DNA of 34,321 nt, taken from CAYVTD01 sp964454445. GTDB taxonomy: Bacteria > Bacteroidota > Ignavibacteria > Kapaibacteriales > UBA2268. The notes beneath the pieces were generated by a model that saw only the letters and a list, made by a program, of their open reading frames with translations, made no database searches and was not told where the DNA came from. Numbering within the stretch: position 1 is the first letter of the stretch; each line of letters opens with the position of its first letter. Positions 24,759-33,392 of the stretch are shown piece by piece. The position numbers and the translations under genes are program-made. The stretch spans positions 1 through 34,321 of the forward strand of contig CAYVTD010000034.1 of assembly GCA_964454445.1 (NCBI GenBank), given 5' to 3'.

Positions 24759-25634
24759 ATGCTGAAAAGTATGACTGGTTATGGCAAAGCCGAAGAATCG
24801 AATGAAGATTTATCAATCTCTGTTGAGTTAAAAAGTTTAAATAATAGGTTTTTTGATGTAAGTTTAAAACTTCCACGCGAGCTTTTTAGTAGAGAGTTTC
24901 AAATTCGTGATTTGCTTAAAACCAGAGTGTCTCGAGGATCATTGACTGTTTATATAAATTTTGAAAGAAAATCTTCAGCTCTTCCGTTCAGTATTGATTA
25001 CGATGCTGTTTCAGAGGCATATAATTCGCTTGAACAAGTGAGAAAACAATTAAAATTAAAATCTGTTGTTAATCTGGAAAATTTGTTGGTATTTTCAAAT
25101 TTCTTTCAAAAAAAGGAAGAAAAGGAAATTAACTCTGGTGAATGGAACCTATTGCAAAAAACTATTAAAAAAGCATTAGCCGAATTAGATCGCGCTCGTC
25201 GTAATGAAGGAAAGCAACTCGAAAAAGACATCAACTCACATCTTAAAAAAATTAGTGAAATGCTAGAAAGCGTTGAAAAACTGTCAATGAAACGAATCCC
25301 TGAAGAAAGAGAGCGCCTCCGCCAACGTATTTCTTTATTGTTCGATAGCGACGAAATCGACGAACAGCGCTTGCAAATGGAAATGGTTATTCTCGCTGAC
25401 AAGTTAGATGTTTCTGAAGAATGTGTCCGTTTGCGTTCACATTTAAAGTTTTTTTATGAAACAATGAACGAGAATGAGTCTAATGGCAGAAAAATCAATT
25501 TTTTACTACAAGAAATGAATCGCGAAACTAATACAATCGGCTCAAAAATCAACGATGCTGCCATCGGACAGATTGTTGTCAATATGAAGGAAGAAATTGA
25601 AAGAATTCGCGAGCAAATTCAGAATATTGAATAA
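24759..25634 (+). CDS. yicC: YicC/YloC family endoribonuclease
   Basis: 291-residue YicC-family protein. The N terminus MLKSMTGYGKAEE (1-13) and LKSLNNRFFDVSLKLPREL (25-43) are diagnostic, and the C terminus (DUF1732) carries EMNRETNTIGSK (252-263) and an ending helix. YicC proteins have been reported as endoribonucleases that affect small-RNA stability; catalytic details are not deducible here. In many genomes gmk (guanylate kinase) follows yicC; here a 388-bp AT-rich gap follows instead. A hairpin at 25748-25780 may end the transcript. Confidence 0.93.
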   Translation: MLKSMTGYGKAEESNEDLSISVELKSLNNRFFDVSLKLPRELFSREFQIRDLLKTRVSRGSLTVYINFERKSSALPFSIDYDAVSEAYNSLEQVRKQLKLKSVVNLENLLVFSNFFQKKEEKEINSGEWNLLQKTIKKALAELDRARRNEGKQLEKDINSHLKKISEMLESVEKLSMKRIPEERERLRQRISLLFDSDEIDEQRLQMEMVILADKLDVSEECVRLRSHLKFFYETMNENESNGRKINFLLQEMNRETNTIGSKINDAAIGQIVVNMKEEIERIREQIQNIE

Positions 25635-25747
25635 ATTATTCGATTTTCCACATTTTGTTGAAATATATGTTAGAAAATTGAATACAATTTAGTTTGTAGT
25701 GTATAAATTATACATTTCTTATTATTTTTTCATTTTTTTTACACTTG

Positions 25748-25796
25748 TATCTTGAAAAATAAATTTTTCTCTACAAGATAATCTACAGCTTTTTTT
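25748..25796 (+). terminator. Candidate terminator after yicC
   Basis: TATCTTG (25748-25754) pairs with CAAGATA (25774-25780), with an inner AAAAAT/ATTTTT stem and a 5-nt bulge, followed by a T7 run (25790-25796) after a 9-nt spacer. The stem is AT-rich and the spacer long, so strength is uncertain. Confidence 0.4.
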
Positions 25797-26012
25797 ATAT
25801 TTTTATTTCTTTATTATATCATATTTCTAATGTACTTGCAATTTTCCAAGTCTTTTTTTTCAACATTTCAACAGAGTATAATATAATAGATTAAATAAAT
25901 AAATTAAAATATATATATTATTTTTTTTATTTTTTTTTTTTACTTATTTTTAAAAAAGAATTTTTTAGAAATTAAATTTTCTATAAAAATTATAATGTTT
26001 TTTATCATTTAT

Positions 26013-26018
26013 AGGAGG
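26013..26018 (+). promoter_or_regulatory. Strong Shine-Dalgarno sequence of the outer-membrane protein gene
   Basis: AGGAGG, 4 nt before the ATG at 26023. A perfect match, in contrast to the weak or absent sites of most neighbours, which suggests high expression. Confidence 0.8.
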
Positions 26019-26022
26019 TTTT

Positions 26023-26580
26023 ATGAAAAAATCATTTCTCAAATTGTTTTCTGCAATGTTACTAATTGTAGCATTCTTTTTTGCTAATAATGCTTTTGCT
26101 CAGGTCCCTGCAAATACATTTGGTATTTATGTAGGATTAGATAATGATGGGATGCATTCAGGCTTTTCTTACACCCTATCAAATAGTATTGAGCTAGGTT
26201 TAGGTGTTATTTTCAAATCTGAAAGTGTTTCTTCTGATATTAAGGGCTTTAAAGCACCAGATGCAGAAACACATGTTGGTTTTGACCTTACAGGTTTGTA
26301 TTACTTTTCGAAAGGTGATGTTAACCCTTATGTTGAATTAGAAATTGGATATTTACAATACCCAAAGGATGAAGATGAAGGAGATATCAAATCAAATGAT
26401 TTAGGTTTTGGCCTGAGCTTGGGTGCTAATGCATTTATAGTAAAAAGTTTTGCTTTATATGGCTCTTTAGGTTTATATTATAATATGTACACTATGAATC
26501 ATCCAAAATATTCTATAACACAAAATACTTTAAATTTGTTAACAGCATCTTTAGGTTTCTCGTATTATTTTACTAAATAA
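26023..26580 (+). CDS. Small outer-membrane beta-barrel protein (OmpW/OmpA-barrel-like)
   Basis: 185 residues. A clear signal peptide occupies 1-26 (MKKSFLKLF...AFA|Q). The mature part alternates polar and hydrophobic residues in short strands separated by Gly/Asp-rich turns (FGIYVGLDNDG, IELGLGVIFKS, THVGFDLTGLYYF, PYVELEIGYLQY, FGLSLGANAF, FALYGSLGLYYNMY). It ends in SLGFSYYFTK with aromatic residues near the C terminus as in outer-membrane barrels. About eight strands are likely. No ligand can be proposed. It is monocistronic with its own strong ribosome site, a long AT-rich leader and an intrinsic terminator, the pattern of an abundant porin-like protein. Confidence 0.8.
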   Translation: MKKSFLKLFSAMLLIVAFFFANNAFAQVPANTFGIYVGLDNDGMHSGFSYTLSNSIELGLGVIFKSESVSSDIKGFKAPDAETHVGFDLTGLYYFSKGDVNPYVELEIGYLQYPKDEDEGDIKSNDLGFGLSLGANAFIVKSFALYGSLGLYYNMYTMNHPKYSITQNTLNLLTASLGFSYYFTK

Positions 26581-26599
26581 TTATTTGAAAATTTATATA

Positions 26600-26640
26600 A
26601 AAAATGTCCAAAACCTCAAAATTTTGGACATTTTTCATTT
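26600..26640 (+). terminator. Intrinsic terminator after the outer-membrane protein gene
   Basis: Perfect 14-bp stem: 26600-26613 (core TGTCCAAAA) with 26622-26635 (core TTTTGGACA), 8-nt loop, U-rich 3' side running to 26640. A-tract on the 5' arm makes it potentially bidirectional, serving the converging peroxiredoxin transcript as well. Confidence 0.85.
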
Positions 26641-26688
26641 TATATAAAGTGTATTTGTAAAAATATTAAAGATTTAATTCAATATTCC

Positions 26689-27240
26689 TTAATTTAAAGT
26701 CTTATCGCCTATTTCCCAGTTGCAAGGAGTTTGTTTACCAGATTGCAGGGCAGATAAAACGCGGAGGATTTCTTTTGAGCTACGTCCAACCGCTTCTGGA
26801 TGAATAACAGAATATCTTAAATTGCCATCGGGATCAATTATGTATAATCCACGAAGGGCATATCCAGTATCTGCTTTTAGAATTTCATAATCTGTTGATA
26901 TTTCGCGGGTAAAGTCGGCAAGCATCGGATATGGAAGCTTTTTAAGCCCAGGATGACTACTTCTCCAAGCAAGGTGCGAAAAATGGCTATCAGTCGAACA
27001 AGCGATGACTTCACTGTTTAATTTCTTAAATTCTTCATAATATTTGCCGAACTCTTCGATTTCTGTTGGGCATACGAATGTGAAATCGAGAGGATAGAAG
27101 AACAAAATAACCCATTTGCCTTTGTAATCGGCAAGGGATATCTGTTTAAATGCATTTTCCGGCGACATTGTCGCTGCATCGCCACCAACTACAGCAGTAC
27201 CTTTAAATTCAGGTGCTTTGTTTCCAACTAATAAAGACAT
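26689..27240 (-). CDS. ahpC: Typical 2-Cys peroxiredoxin (AhpC/Prx1 type)
   Basis: Reduces hydrogen peroxide, organic peroxides and peroxynitrite in the cytoplasm. The 183-residue form has the peroxidatic Cys57 in FTFVCPTE (54-60 region; PxxxT/SxxC arrangement P50-LDFTFVC), conserved Arg131-like GLYIIDPDG context, and resolving Cys173 in TPCNW. The ATG at 27238-27240 is preferred over one 33 bp upstream because AGGAG (27248-27252) precedes it by 7 nt and the family starts at this point (MSLLVGNKAPEF). No AhpF or thioredoxin reductase gene is adjacent. It is divergent from topA, sharing a ~200-bp control region with a palindrome. Confidence 0.95.
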   Translation of the reverse strand: MSLLVGNKAPEFKGTAVVGGDAATMSPENAFKQISLADYKGKWVILFFYPLDFTFVCPTEIEEFGKYYEEFKKLNSEVIACSTDSHFSHLAWRSSHPGLKKLPYPMLADFTREISTDYEILKADTGYALRGLYIIDPDGNLRYSVIHPEAVGRSSKEILRVLSALQSGKQTPCNWEIGDKTLN

Positions 27241-27247
27241 AAATAAA

Positions 27248-27252
27248 CTCCT
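27248..27252 (-). promoter_or_regulatory. Shine-Dalgarno sequence fixing the peroxiredoxin start
   Basis: AGGAG on the minus strand, 7 nt before the ATG at 27238-27240. It falls inside the longer alternative reading and so argues for the shorter protein. Confidence 0.75.
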
Positions 27253-27332
27253 AATAATAAATAAAAGAGACAATTAAAAAGCATTTATTTTTATATCGAT
27301 AGAAATAATAATATTTTGAATTCGTTTTTTTG

Positions 27333-27345
27333 TTTCGTAACGAAA
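27333..27345. promoter_or_regulatory. Palindrome in the peroxiredoxin-topA divergent region, candidate operator
   Basis: TTTCGTAACGAAA: two perfect 6-bp arms around one central base, embedded in TTGTTTCGTAACGAAAACAA, which is symmetric apart from one extra A. It lies about 93 bp from both starts. A redox regulator is a reasonable guess from context; no specific family was recognised. Confidence 0.4.
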
Positions 27346-27438
27346 ACAATATCTGTTTAGTGTTAAGATTTTCGTGTTAATTAAATTATTTTTTTATTAC
27401 AGCTAAACTTAAACAATTATTATAGTGGAAAGGCATAA

Positions 27439-29802
27439 ATGGTAGACAAGAAATTGTTGATAGTAGAATCGCCTGCAAAGGCAAAAACGATAAAGAAATA
27501 TCTTGGAAGTAAGTTTATAGTTGAGGCGTCTGTTGGACATGTAAAGGACCTTGTGGCTTTCCGGCTTGGCGTTGATGTCAATAACAATTTCGAACCAAAG
27601 TATCAAACTATACGCGGAAAAGGACCCATTCTGAAAAAATTGCGTGATCTTGCCGCGAAAACCGATTCAGTCTTGATAGCTACCGACCCTGACCGTGAAG
27701 GCGAGGCAATAGCATGGCATATAGCAGAAGATTTAAAAACCAAAAATCAAAATATTAGTCGAGTTTTATTTCACGAAATTACAAAAAAAGGAGTCTCAGA
27801 TGGCTTGACAAAACCAATGCCCATCGACGAAAATTTGTTCAAATCGCAGCAAGCAAGACGAATTATGGATAGGCTTATCGGTTATAAAGTATCTCCATTT
27901 CTTTCTTCTGCGATGATTAAAAAAACTACTGAGTCACTTTCAGCAGGCAGAGTTCAATCGGTAGCTCTTAGGTTAATTTGTGAAAGAGATGCTCATATCA
28001 AGGCATTTTTACCCATTGAATACTGGTCGATTAATGGTCATTTTGTTACTCAGGAATCAAAATTAATCGAAGCTCGGCTTGTTTCCTTCGATGGTATAGC
28101 TGTCAAGAATCCTGAAGGCTCAGCCAGCTCGAATACTGAGGAAGAAAAGCTTGCATTTCAGGAGATGCTTGAAAAAGCACATTTTATTAAAGATGAAAAA
28201 CATAGTAAAGAACTCTCTGAAAGAATAAAACGCGAGCATTATACTATTGATAGCATAAGCAAAAGACCTGAAAAGCGCAATCCTCAAGCTCCATTTACAA
28301 CTAGTTCATTGCAACAGGAAGCCTCGAAGAGGCTTGGTTTTTCAAATAATAAATCTATGCTCATTGCTCAACAACTATATGAGGGTATCAAACTAGGTGA
28401 TGAAGGTGAAGTCGGTTTAATTACTTATATGAGAACAGATTCTGTGAGGCTTAGCCCTGATGCACAAGCAGCAGCAAAACAATATATTGAAAAAAATTTT
28501 GGCAGCGATTTTCTACCGGATAAAACACCAGTTTACAAAGCAAAGGGCGCTAAGGTGCAAGATGCTCACGAAGCAATTAGACCAACGACACTCGATATTT
28601 CCCCAAAAGAAGTACGCAAACACTTGTCAAAAGATCAAGCTAGTTTGTACGAATTGATTTTCAACAGATTTCTTGCTTCGCAAATGGCTCCAGCCATTAT
28701 GGACAAAACAACAGTTAATATTGTTGGAGGAAGTTTTATTTTTCGTGCCACTGATTCTATTGTAACTTTTTCTGGTTTTCTTCAAGTTTATTCAGATATA
28801 AAAGAAGAAAACAAAGCAGATGAAAACGGTTTCACAGGTTCACTTCCTTCAGGATTGAAAGAAAAAGAATTGCTCGATTTGGCCAAGCTCGACTTGAATA
28901 AATCTCATACTAAACCAAAGCCTTTATATACAGAATCTAGTTTAGTTAAAGAAATGGACGAACTTGGCATTGGACGACCAAGCACTTATGCCACAATAAT
29001 AAGCCGTTTGATGGAGAGAAAGTATGTCGTGCTAAATAAGCGTTCATTTTCTCCGACGGAATTGGGCATCGACGTTAATGATGTTTTAATTCGCAATTTT
29101 CCGGAGCTTTTCAATGTTGATTTTACTGCCGAAATGGAAGAAAACCTCGATGTAATAGCAGATGGAAAAAAAGAGTATGTTGATGTTTTGAAATCATTTT
29201 ACGTACCTTTTTCGAGTTCATTGGACAAAGCCAAACACAGTGCTGATAAAGAAGCTATTGCTTGCGAAAAGTGTGGGGCTCCAATGATAATACGCGTTAG
29301 CAGGAGAGGTCGCTTTCTTGGCTGCTCTAATTTTCCTGAATGCACACATACTCAACCATTACCTAAAGGAGAAAAAGAGGTGAAAAGCGAGCCTGTACTT
29401 GCCAAAGGGCTTGAATGTCCGATTTGTCATTCGGAGATGTATCTGCGAGAGGGTCCTTTTGGCAGGTTTTATGGTTGCGTTAATTATCCTGAATGTAAAG
29501 GCATTTTACCACTAACCACAAATGTGAAATGTCCTAAATGTAGCGAAGGCGAAATGGTTGAAAAATATAGCAAAAAGGCAAAAAAGCGTTTTTGGGGCTG
29601 TTCAAACTACCCCAAATGTGATCATTTGACTAATCATGAACCACTTAATATGGCTTGTCCTAAATGCAATTATTATTTTATTGAGATTAGAAATCGCAAA
29701 CTCGAAGGCGATTGGCAAAAGTATTTAAAATGTCCAGAATGTAAGACAGAATTTCCTATAATACTTATGCAAAAAGATGCTGAGTTGCCCGAAAATTTGT
29801 AG
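27439..29802 (+). CDS. topA: DNA topoisomerase I (type IA)
   Basis: Relaxes negative supercoils by single-strand passage. The 787-residue enzyme has the TOPRIM domain with Glu10 (LLIVESPAKAKT), DPDREGE (83-89), and the active-site Tyr330 in GLITYMRTDS (326-335). ESLSAGRVQSVALRLI (165-180) and ELGIGRPSTYATII lie in the core. From residue 609 on there are four Cys-rich zinc ribbons of the C-x2-C ... C-x(4-5)-C type: CEKCG...CSNFPEC, CPICH...CVNYPEC, CPKCS...CSNYPKC and CPKCN...CPEC, which bind DNA or RNA polymerase in homologues. Ribosome site GGAAAGG at 27427-27433. It is divergent from peroxiredoxin and is followed by nadB after 33 bp. Intact. Confidence 0.97.
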   Translation: MVDKKLLIVESPAKAKTIKKYLGSKFIVEASVGHVKDLVAFRLGVDVNNNFEPKYQTIRGKGPILKKLRDLAAKTDSVLIATDPDREGEAIAWHIAEDLKTKNQNISRVLFHEITKKGVSDGLTKPMPIDENLFKSQQARRIMDRLIGYKVSPFLSSAMIKKTTESLSAGRVQSVALRLICERDAHIKAFLPIEYWSINGHFVTQESKLIEARLVSFDGIAVKNPEGSASSNTEEEKLAFQEMLEKAHFIKDEKHSKELSERIKREHYTIDSISKRPEKRNPQAPFTTSSLQQEASKRLGFSNNKSMLIAQQLYEGIKLGDEGEVGLITYMRTDSVRLSPDAQAAAKQYIEKNFGSDFLPDKTPVYKAKGAKVQDAHEAIRPTTLDISPKEVRKHLSKDQASLYELIFNRFLASQMAPAIMDKTTVNIVGGSFIFRATDSIVTFSGFLQVYSDIKEENKADENGFTGSLPSGLKEKELLDLAKLDLNKSHTKPKPLYTESSLVKEMDELGIGRPSTYATIISRLMERKYVVLNKRSFSPTELGIDVNDVLIRNFPELFNVDFTAEMEENLDVIADGKKEYVDVLKSFYVPFSSSLDKAKHSADKEAIACEKCGAPMIIRVSRRGRFLGCSNFPECTHTQPLPKGEKEVKSEPVLAKGLECPICHSEMYLREGPFGRFYGCVNYPECKGILPLTTNVKCPKCSEGEMVEKYSKKAKKRFWGCSNYPKCDHLTNHEPLNMACPKCNYYFIEIRNRKLEGDWQKYLKCPECKTEFPIILMQKDAELPENL

Positions 29803-29835
29803 AGTTTATTTTATCAAAGAAAGCAAATTATAGAA

Positions 29836-31380
29836 ATGAATAAAACTGATATACTTGTTATCGGTACCGGGCTCGCAGGCTCGATGGCAGCTATTGCAGC
29901 TGCTGACAAAGGCAGACAGGTTATGATAATAACAAAAACTGACGAAATACTAAGCGGCAGCACTCCTTATGCCCAAGGCGGTATTATTTACAAAGGCGTT
30001 ACAGATTCACCTGAAAAACTAAAACAAGATATTTTAACAGCTGGAGCCGGTGTCTGTTGGGAATATGCAGTTAATGAGCTTGTCCAGCTTGGTCCTCGCC
30101 TTGTAAAAGAATGTCTTATCGAGAGGATGAACGTAAATTTCGACAAGAATGAAAAAAATCAATTAGACCTGACTGCTGAAGGTGCTCATTCCGAACCAAG
30201 AGTCATACATTCCAAAGATAATACTGGTTTGTCGATACATAAATCGGTTTTAAAAGAACTTAGAAAGCACAGAAATATTGAAATCATGACCGGACATACA
30301 GCAGTCGATTTACTGACTTTTTCTCACAATTCTACTGATATGACTGATATCTACAAAAAACCATCTTGCTTTGGTGCTTTTGTATTAAACAACAAGAATG
30401 GCAATGTATTTCCGATTTATGCTTCCAAGACAATACTTGCCACAGGTGGTCTCGGGCAAATATATCGACATACAACAAATCCTTCGGAAAATACTGGCGA
30501 TGGCATCGCTCTTTCCTGGCGCGCTGGAGCGAGATGTTTTAACTTGCAATATGTCCAATTTCATCCAACAACTTTTTACAACGAGCGGGATAATTTTCTT
30601 ATTTCCGAATCGCTTCGCGGAGAAGGAGCTATACTAATTGATAAAAACGGCAGGGAGTTTATGACAGATTTTCATTCTCAAGGCTCGCTTGCTCCTCGCG
30701 ATATTGTAGCAAGAGGAATACAACAAACAATGTTGGAAACAGACCACCCTTGTGTTTATCTTGATATATCTTTTAAAAACAGCACTTGGCTAAAAGAACG
30801 TTTTCCAACAATATATACTCATTGCAAGAATGCTGGAGTAGATTTGACAATAGAGCCAATTCCAGTTGTTCCGGCAGCACATTATTCTTGCGGGGGAGTT
30901 GGGGTCAGCTTGCGTGGTAGAACATCATTGCAGCGTTTGTATGCTGTCGGCGAGGTATCTTGCACAGGAGTTCACGGTGCAAATCGTTTGGCTTCGACAT
31001 CTTTGCTCGAAAGTGTTGTTTGGGGTTTTCTTGCTGGCGAAGATGCAGCCGACATAAGCAAAGATGATGAATACTACCCTGAGATTTTTCCTTGGCAGGA
31101 AGAAGAAGAATATATAGATCCTGCATTAATAGCACAAGATTGGCAAAATATAAAAAGCACGATGTGGAATTATGTAGGTTTAATACGCACAAAACAGCGA
31201 CTTTTTCGCGCTCATACTATTTTGCGGCATTTACAGGGCGAGGTCGAACAGTTTTACAAAAAAGCAAAAATGACGCGTCGCATTATTCAGCTTCGCAACG
31301 GAGTGCAAACCGCTATTGCTCTTACCGCTGCCACCATCGAATCTCCCATTAGCAAAGGCACCCATTTCATACAGGATTAA
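29836..31380 (+). CDS. nadB: L-aspartate oxidase
   Basis: FAD enzyme that oxidises L-aspartate to iminoaspartate, the first step of de novo NAD synthesis. The 514-residue protein has the FAD motif GTGLAG (10-15), GGLGQIYRHTTNP, FHPTTF with His243, ESLRGEGAILID, LAPRDIVARGI, PAAHYSCGGV (346-355) and GEVSCTGVHGANRLASTSLLE. This combination separates NadB from succinate dehydrogenase flavoproteins. The C-terminal helical region (about 420-514) is present. nadA and nadC, often adjacent, are not in this window. It follows topA by 33 bp and converges on the acyltransferase gene. Confidence 0.95.
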   Translation: MNKTDILVIGTGLAGSMAAIAAADKGRQVMIITKTDEILSGSTPYAQGGIIYKGVTDSPEKLKQDILTAGAGVCWEYAVNELVQLGPRLVKECLIERMNVNFDKNEKNQLDLTAEGAHSEPRVIHSKDNTGLSIHKSVLKELRKHRNIEIMTGHTAVDLLTFSHNSTDMTDIYKKPSCFGAFVLNNKNGNVFPIYASKTILATGGLGQIYRHTTNPSENTGDGIALSWRAGARCFNLQYVQFHPTTFYNERDNFLISESLRGEGAILIDKNGREFMTDFHSQGSLAPRDIVARGIQQTMLETDHPCVYLDISFKNSTWLKERFPTIYTHCKNAGVDLTIEPIPVVPAAHYSCGGVGVSLRGRTSLQRLYAVGEVSCTGVHGANRLASTSLLESVVWGFLAGEDAADISKDDEYYPEIFPWQEEEEYIDPALIAQDWQNIKSTMWNYVGLIRTKQRLFRAHTILRHLQGEVEQFYKKAKMTRRIIQLRNGVQTAIALTAATIESPISKGTHFIQD

Positions 31381-31433
31381 TGTTATTTTCTTAATTGAAA
31401 TAGAGGAATATTGATCAATTAGAGAAAGCCATA

Positions 31434-32567
31434 TCAAATACTTTGTTTTGTTGTAATGAGAGCTTTTGTTTTTCTTCGTTTCTTGAGCCATCTTTTAATC
31501 TTATATGTATAAAATGCAATTACAATTAATAATGCTTCAGCCATTAAAGCAAGCCCAACGCATTGCCAAGGATTTAAAGTGTGTTTAAAATGTTGGGATA
31601 GCCCGTAAGTCGTAATGGAACCGTAAATTAAAACTGAATGCCAAAAATAAATAGCAAGCGTTTCGCTACCGATTATTGTTATAATTTTTGGGATTCTAAT
31701 TCTTATTGCCAGCAAACCAAACAAGCCGGCTATGATTAGCACCTGTCCCATACGAAAATAAAGAAAATTGTTTTCAAAAAGCAATTTTAGATTGTCCCAA
31801 CCAAGAATATAATAGAATGAATTGAGTAGATTCCCTGAATAGATGTGTAGTAAAATGCCAGAAAGTATTATTAAATAGAAAAATTTTCGATTATTAACAA
31901 GATCTTTGTTTTGAAAAAGAAATACACCATAAGCAGCACCTAACATTGAAAAGCCTGCCCAGGGGACAACTGTAAATGCAGATCCATTGGCAGTGGTGAA
32001 GTAGTTAGCAATTATTTTGGGTAAAAAGGCATTGAAGTTTATCTCTAAAAAGTCTGGAAAAAACAAGAAAATCAGATTACCTGCTATTATGTATGGAATA
32101 TATAAAAATGGTTTGACATTGCGGAAAATCAAATAAGTAATAACGATCATTAATAGTGCTATGGCAATAACCTGCAAAACGTGTGATACGATAAACCAGT
32201 TTAACCTATTGGTGTTACCTGTTGTGATAAATATATAGAAGCCAGGAGTGATTTGTAAGGCATATCCTAATGCGAGAAGGAAAATTGTTCGTTTAAATCC
32301 TTTCCTGGCGCGAGGATTTTTAAAACCTATTCCTTTATCTTCTTGCTTCATCAATAAAAAAGCGAATATTGAACCTGAAGCAAAAAAGAAAACAGGTGCG
32401 GTTATACCTCGCATAAAATTCCAAATTAGATATAGATAATTGCTGTCATCTCGAAATTCAGGTGCAATAAGAGTTTCAATAAGATGTCCTTGCACCATCA
32501 TTAGAATAGCATAAGCTCGCATCAAGTCAATAAATACAATTCTTTTATTTTCGTTGTTAGTTAGCAA
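31434..32567 (-). CDS. DUF1624/HGSNAT-like membrane acyltransferase
   Basis: A 377-residue polytopic membrane protein beginning FIDLMRAYAILMMVQGH (12-28), with the D-x-x-R and GH pattern of the heparan-alpha-glucosaminide N-acetyltransferase-like (DUF1624) family, followed by about ten hydrophobic helices (for example 36-66, 88-110, 122-148, 155-170, 225-245, 280-300, 315-340, 345-365) and a basic tail. It may transfer an acyl group across the membrane to a glycan or lipid. An acyltransferase-3 assignment is possible but less good. It is the last gene of a minus-strand unit, 42 bp after the MlaF-like ATPase gene. Substrate unknown. Confidence 0.75.
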   Translation of the reverse strand: MLTNNENKRIVFIDLMRAYAILMMVQGHLIETLIAPEFRDDSNYLYLIWNFMRGITAPVFFFASGSIFAFLLMKQEDKGIGFKNPRARKGFKRTIFLLALGYALQITPGFYIFITTGNTNRLNWFIVSHVLQVIAIALLMIVITYLIFRNVKPFLYIPYIIAGNLIFLFFPDFLEINFNAFLPKIIANYFTTANGSAFTVVPWAGFSMLGAAYGVFLFQNKDLVNNRKFFYLIILSGILLHIYSGNLLNSFYYILGWDNLKLLFENNFLYFRMGQVLIIAGLFGLLAIRIRIPKIITIIGSETLAIYFWHSVLIYGSITTYGLSQHFKHTLNPWQCVGLALMAEALLIVIAFYTYKIKRWLKKRRKTKALITTKQSI

Positions 32568-32609
32568 TTTTCGGTTTCAATTTAATAATAAAAATAAAAG
32601 CAAAAGAAA

Positions 32610-33383
32610 TTATGAATACCTTTGTAAAAAATCCAAAATATAAGGATCAGTGGAGCTTTGCATTTCTTCTGGTGCTCCATTAAAATGCGCAAGACCGTTT
32701 TCGAGCATAACAACGCTTTTAGCTATTTTAAAAACTGAGAACATATCATGGGTTATAACGAGAGATGTTACTTTTAGCTTTTTTGTAAGTTCTTGGATTA
32801 AATTGTCAATTTGAATGGAAGTAACGGGATCGAGACCTGTTGTTGGTTCATCGTAAAATATATATTCAGGGTTTCCAACGAGAGCGCGGGCAACGCCAAC
32901 TCTTTTTTTCATTCCGCCAGAAAGATCCGATGGTTTTTTGTTTCTAAGAATTGTCCATTCTTTTTCAAATTCTTCAGTGTTGCCATTATTTCTGTCTGGT
33001 AAAAGTCCAACAGCAGACAGAACACGTATTGCCTCACCTTCCAAGACAGAATCTTTACGAATACCTTGCTCGTAAAGGCTTAGGACTATGTTCTCATATA
33101 CATTATAAGAATCGAATAAAGCTGCGCCTTGGAAAACATATCCCATTTTGCTTCGTAATTCGAAAAGCTGTTTTTGACTCAGTTCAGAGATTTCCAAACC
33201 ATCGACTTTAACACTTCCCTCGTCAGGTGCGAGCAAACCGACTATATGTTTTAAGAGGACGCTTTTACCGCTACCAGAGCGACCAATAACACACATTGTC
33301 GAGCCAGTTGGTATTTCAAAACTTACTCCATTTAAAACAGTTTTGGGTCCGAAGGATTTATGCAAATTATTTATTTCTATCAT
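32610..33383 (-). CDS. mlaF: MlaF-like ABC transporter ATP-binding protein
   Basis: 257-residue ABC ATPase of the MlaF/Ttg2A/Mkl family, which powers phospholipid transport between the membranes through MlaE and MlaD. It has Walker A GRSGSGKS (34-41), Q-loop Gln85, signature LSGGM (154-158), Walker B YIFYDEP (174-180) and switch His212. FQGAALFDS...NV, LSGGMKKRV and YDEPTTGLDP are typical of this family. Between the helical domain and the signature there is an acidic/polar stretch (about 131-150) that is longer than usual. No mlaE or mlaD homologue lies next to it; the upstream neighbour, 9 bp away, is a lipoprotein gene. The permease must be encoded elsewhere, or beyond the right edge. Confidence 0.88.
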   Translation of the reverse strand: MIEINNLHKSFGPKTVLNGVSFEIPTGSTMCVIGRSGSGKSVLLKHIVGLLAPDEGSVKVDGLEISELSQKQLFELRSKMGYVFQGAALFDSYNVYENIVLSLYEQGIRKDSVLEGEAIRVLSAVGLLPDRNNGNTEEFEKEWTILRNKKPSDLSGGMKKRVGVARALVGNPEYIFYDEPTTGLDPVTSIQIDNLIQELTKKLKVTSLVITHDMFSVFKIAKSVVMLENGLAHFNGAPEEMQSSTDPYILDFLQRYS

Positions 33384-33392
33384 TTTACAATT

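Larger units (their letters stand above)
25635..26022 (+). other. 388-bp extremely AT-rich non-coding region with T-tracts and hairpins
   Basis: The only gene-free stretch over 300 bases. No credible ORF is seen. It holds an odd palindrome TGTATAAATTATACA (25700-25714) followed by T-runs, a larger hairpin (25748-25780), a T8-A-T12 tract (25921-25941), and two AT hairpins near the OMP start (TAAAAAA-GAA-TTTTTTA, and TAGAAA...TTTTCTA). A TATAAT-like hexamer lies at 25877-25882 with no matching -35 element. It probably contains the yicC terminator and the promoter/leader of the outer-membrane protein gene. Confidence 0.6.

Noticed and set aside
25836..25882. Sigma-70-like promoter (TTGCAA ... 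TATAAT)
   Set aside because: Spacing between the hexamers is about 35 bp, far too long, and TATAAT-like words are expected by chance in such AT-rich DNA.
31092..31352. 86-codon plus-strand frame within nadB
   Set aside because: Out of frame within the C-terminal region of nadB; no evidence of a frameshift since nadB itself reads through intact.
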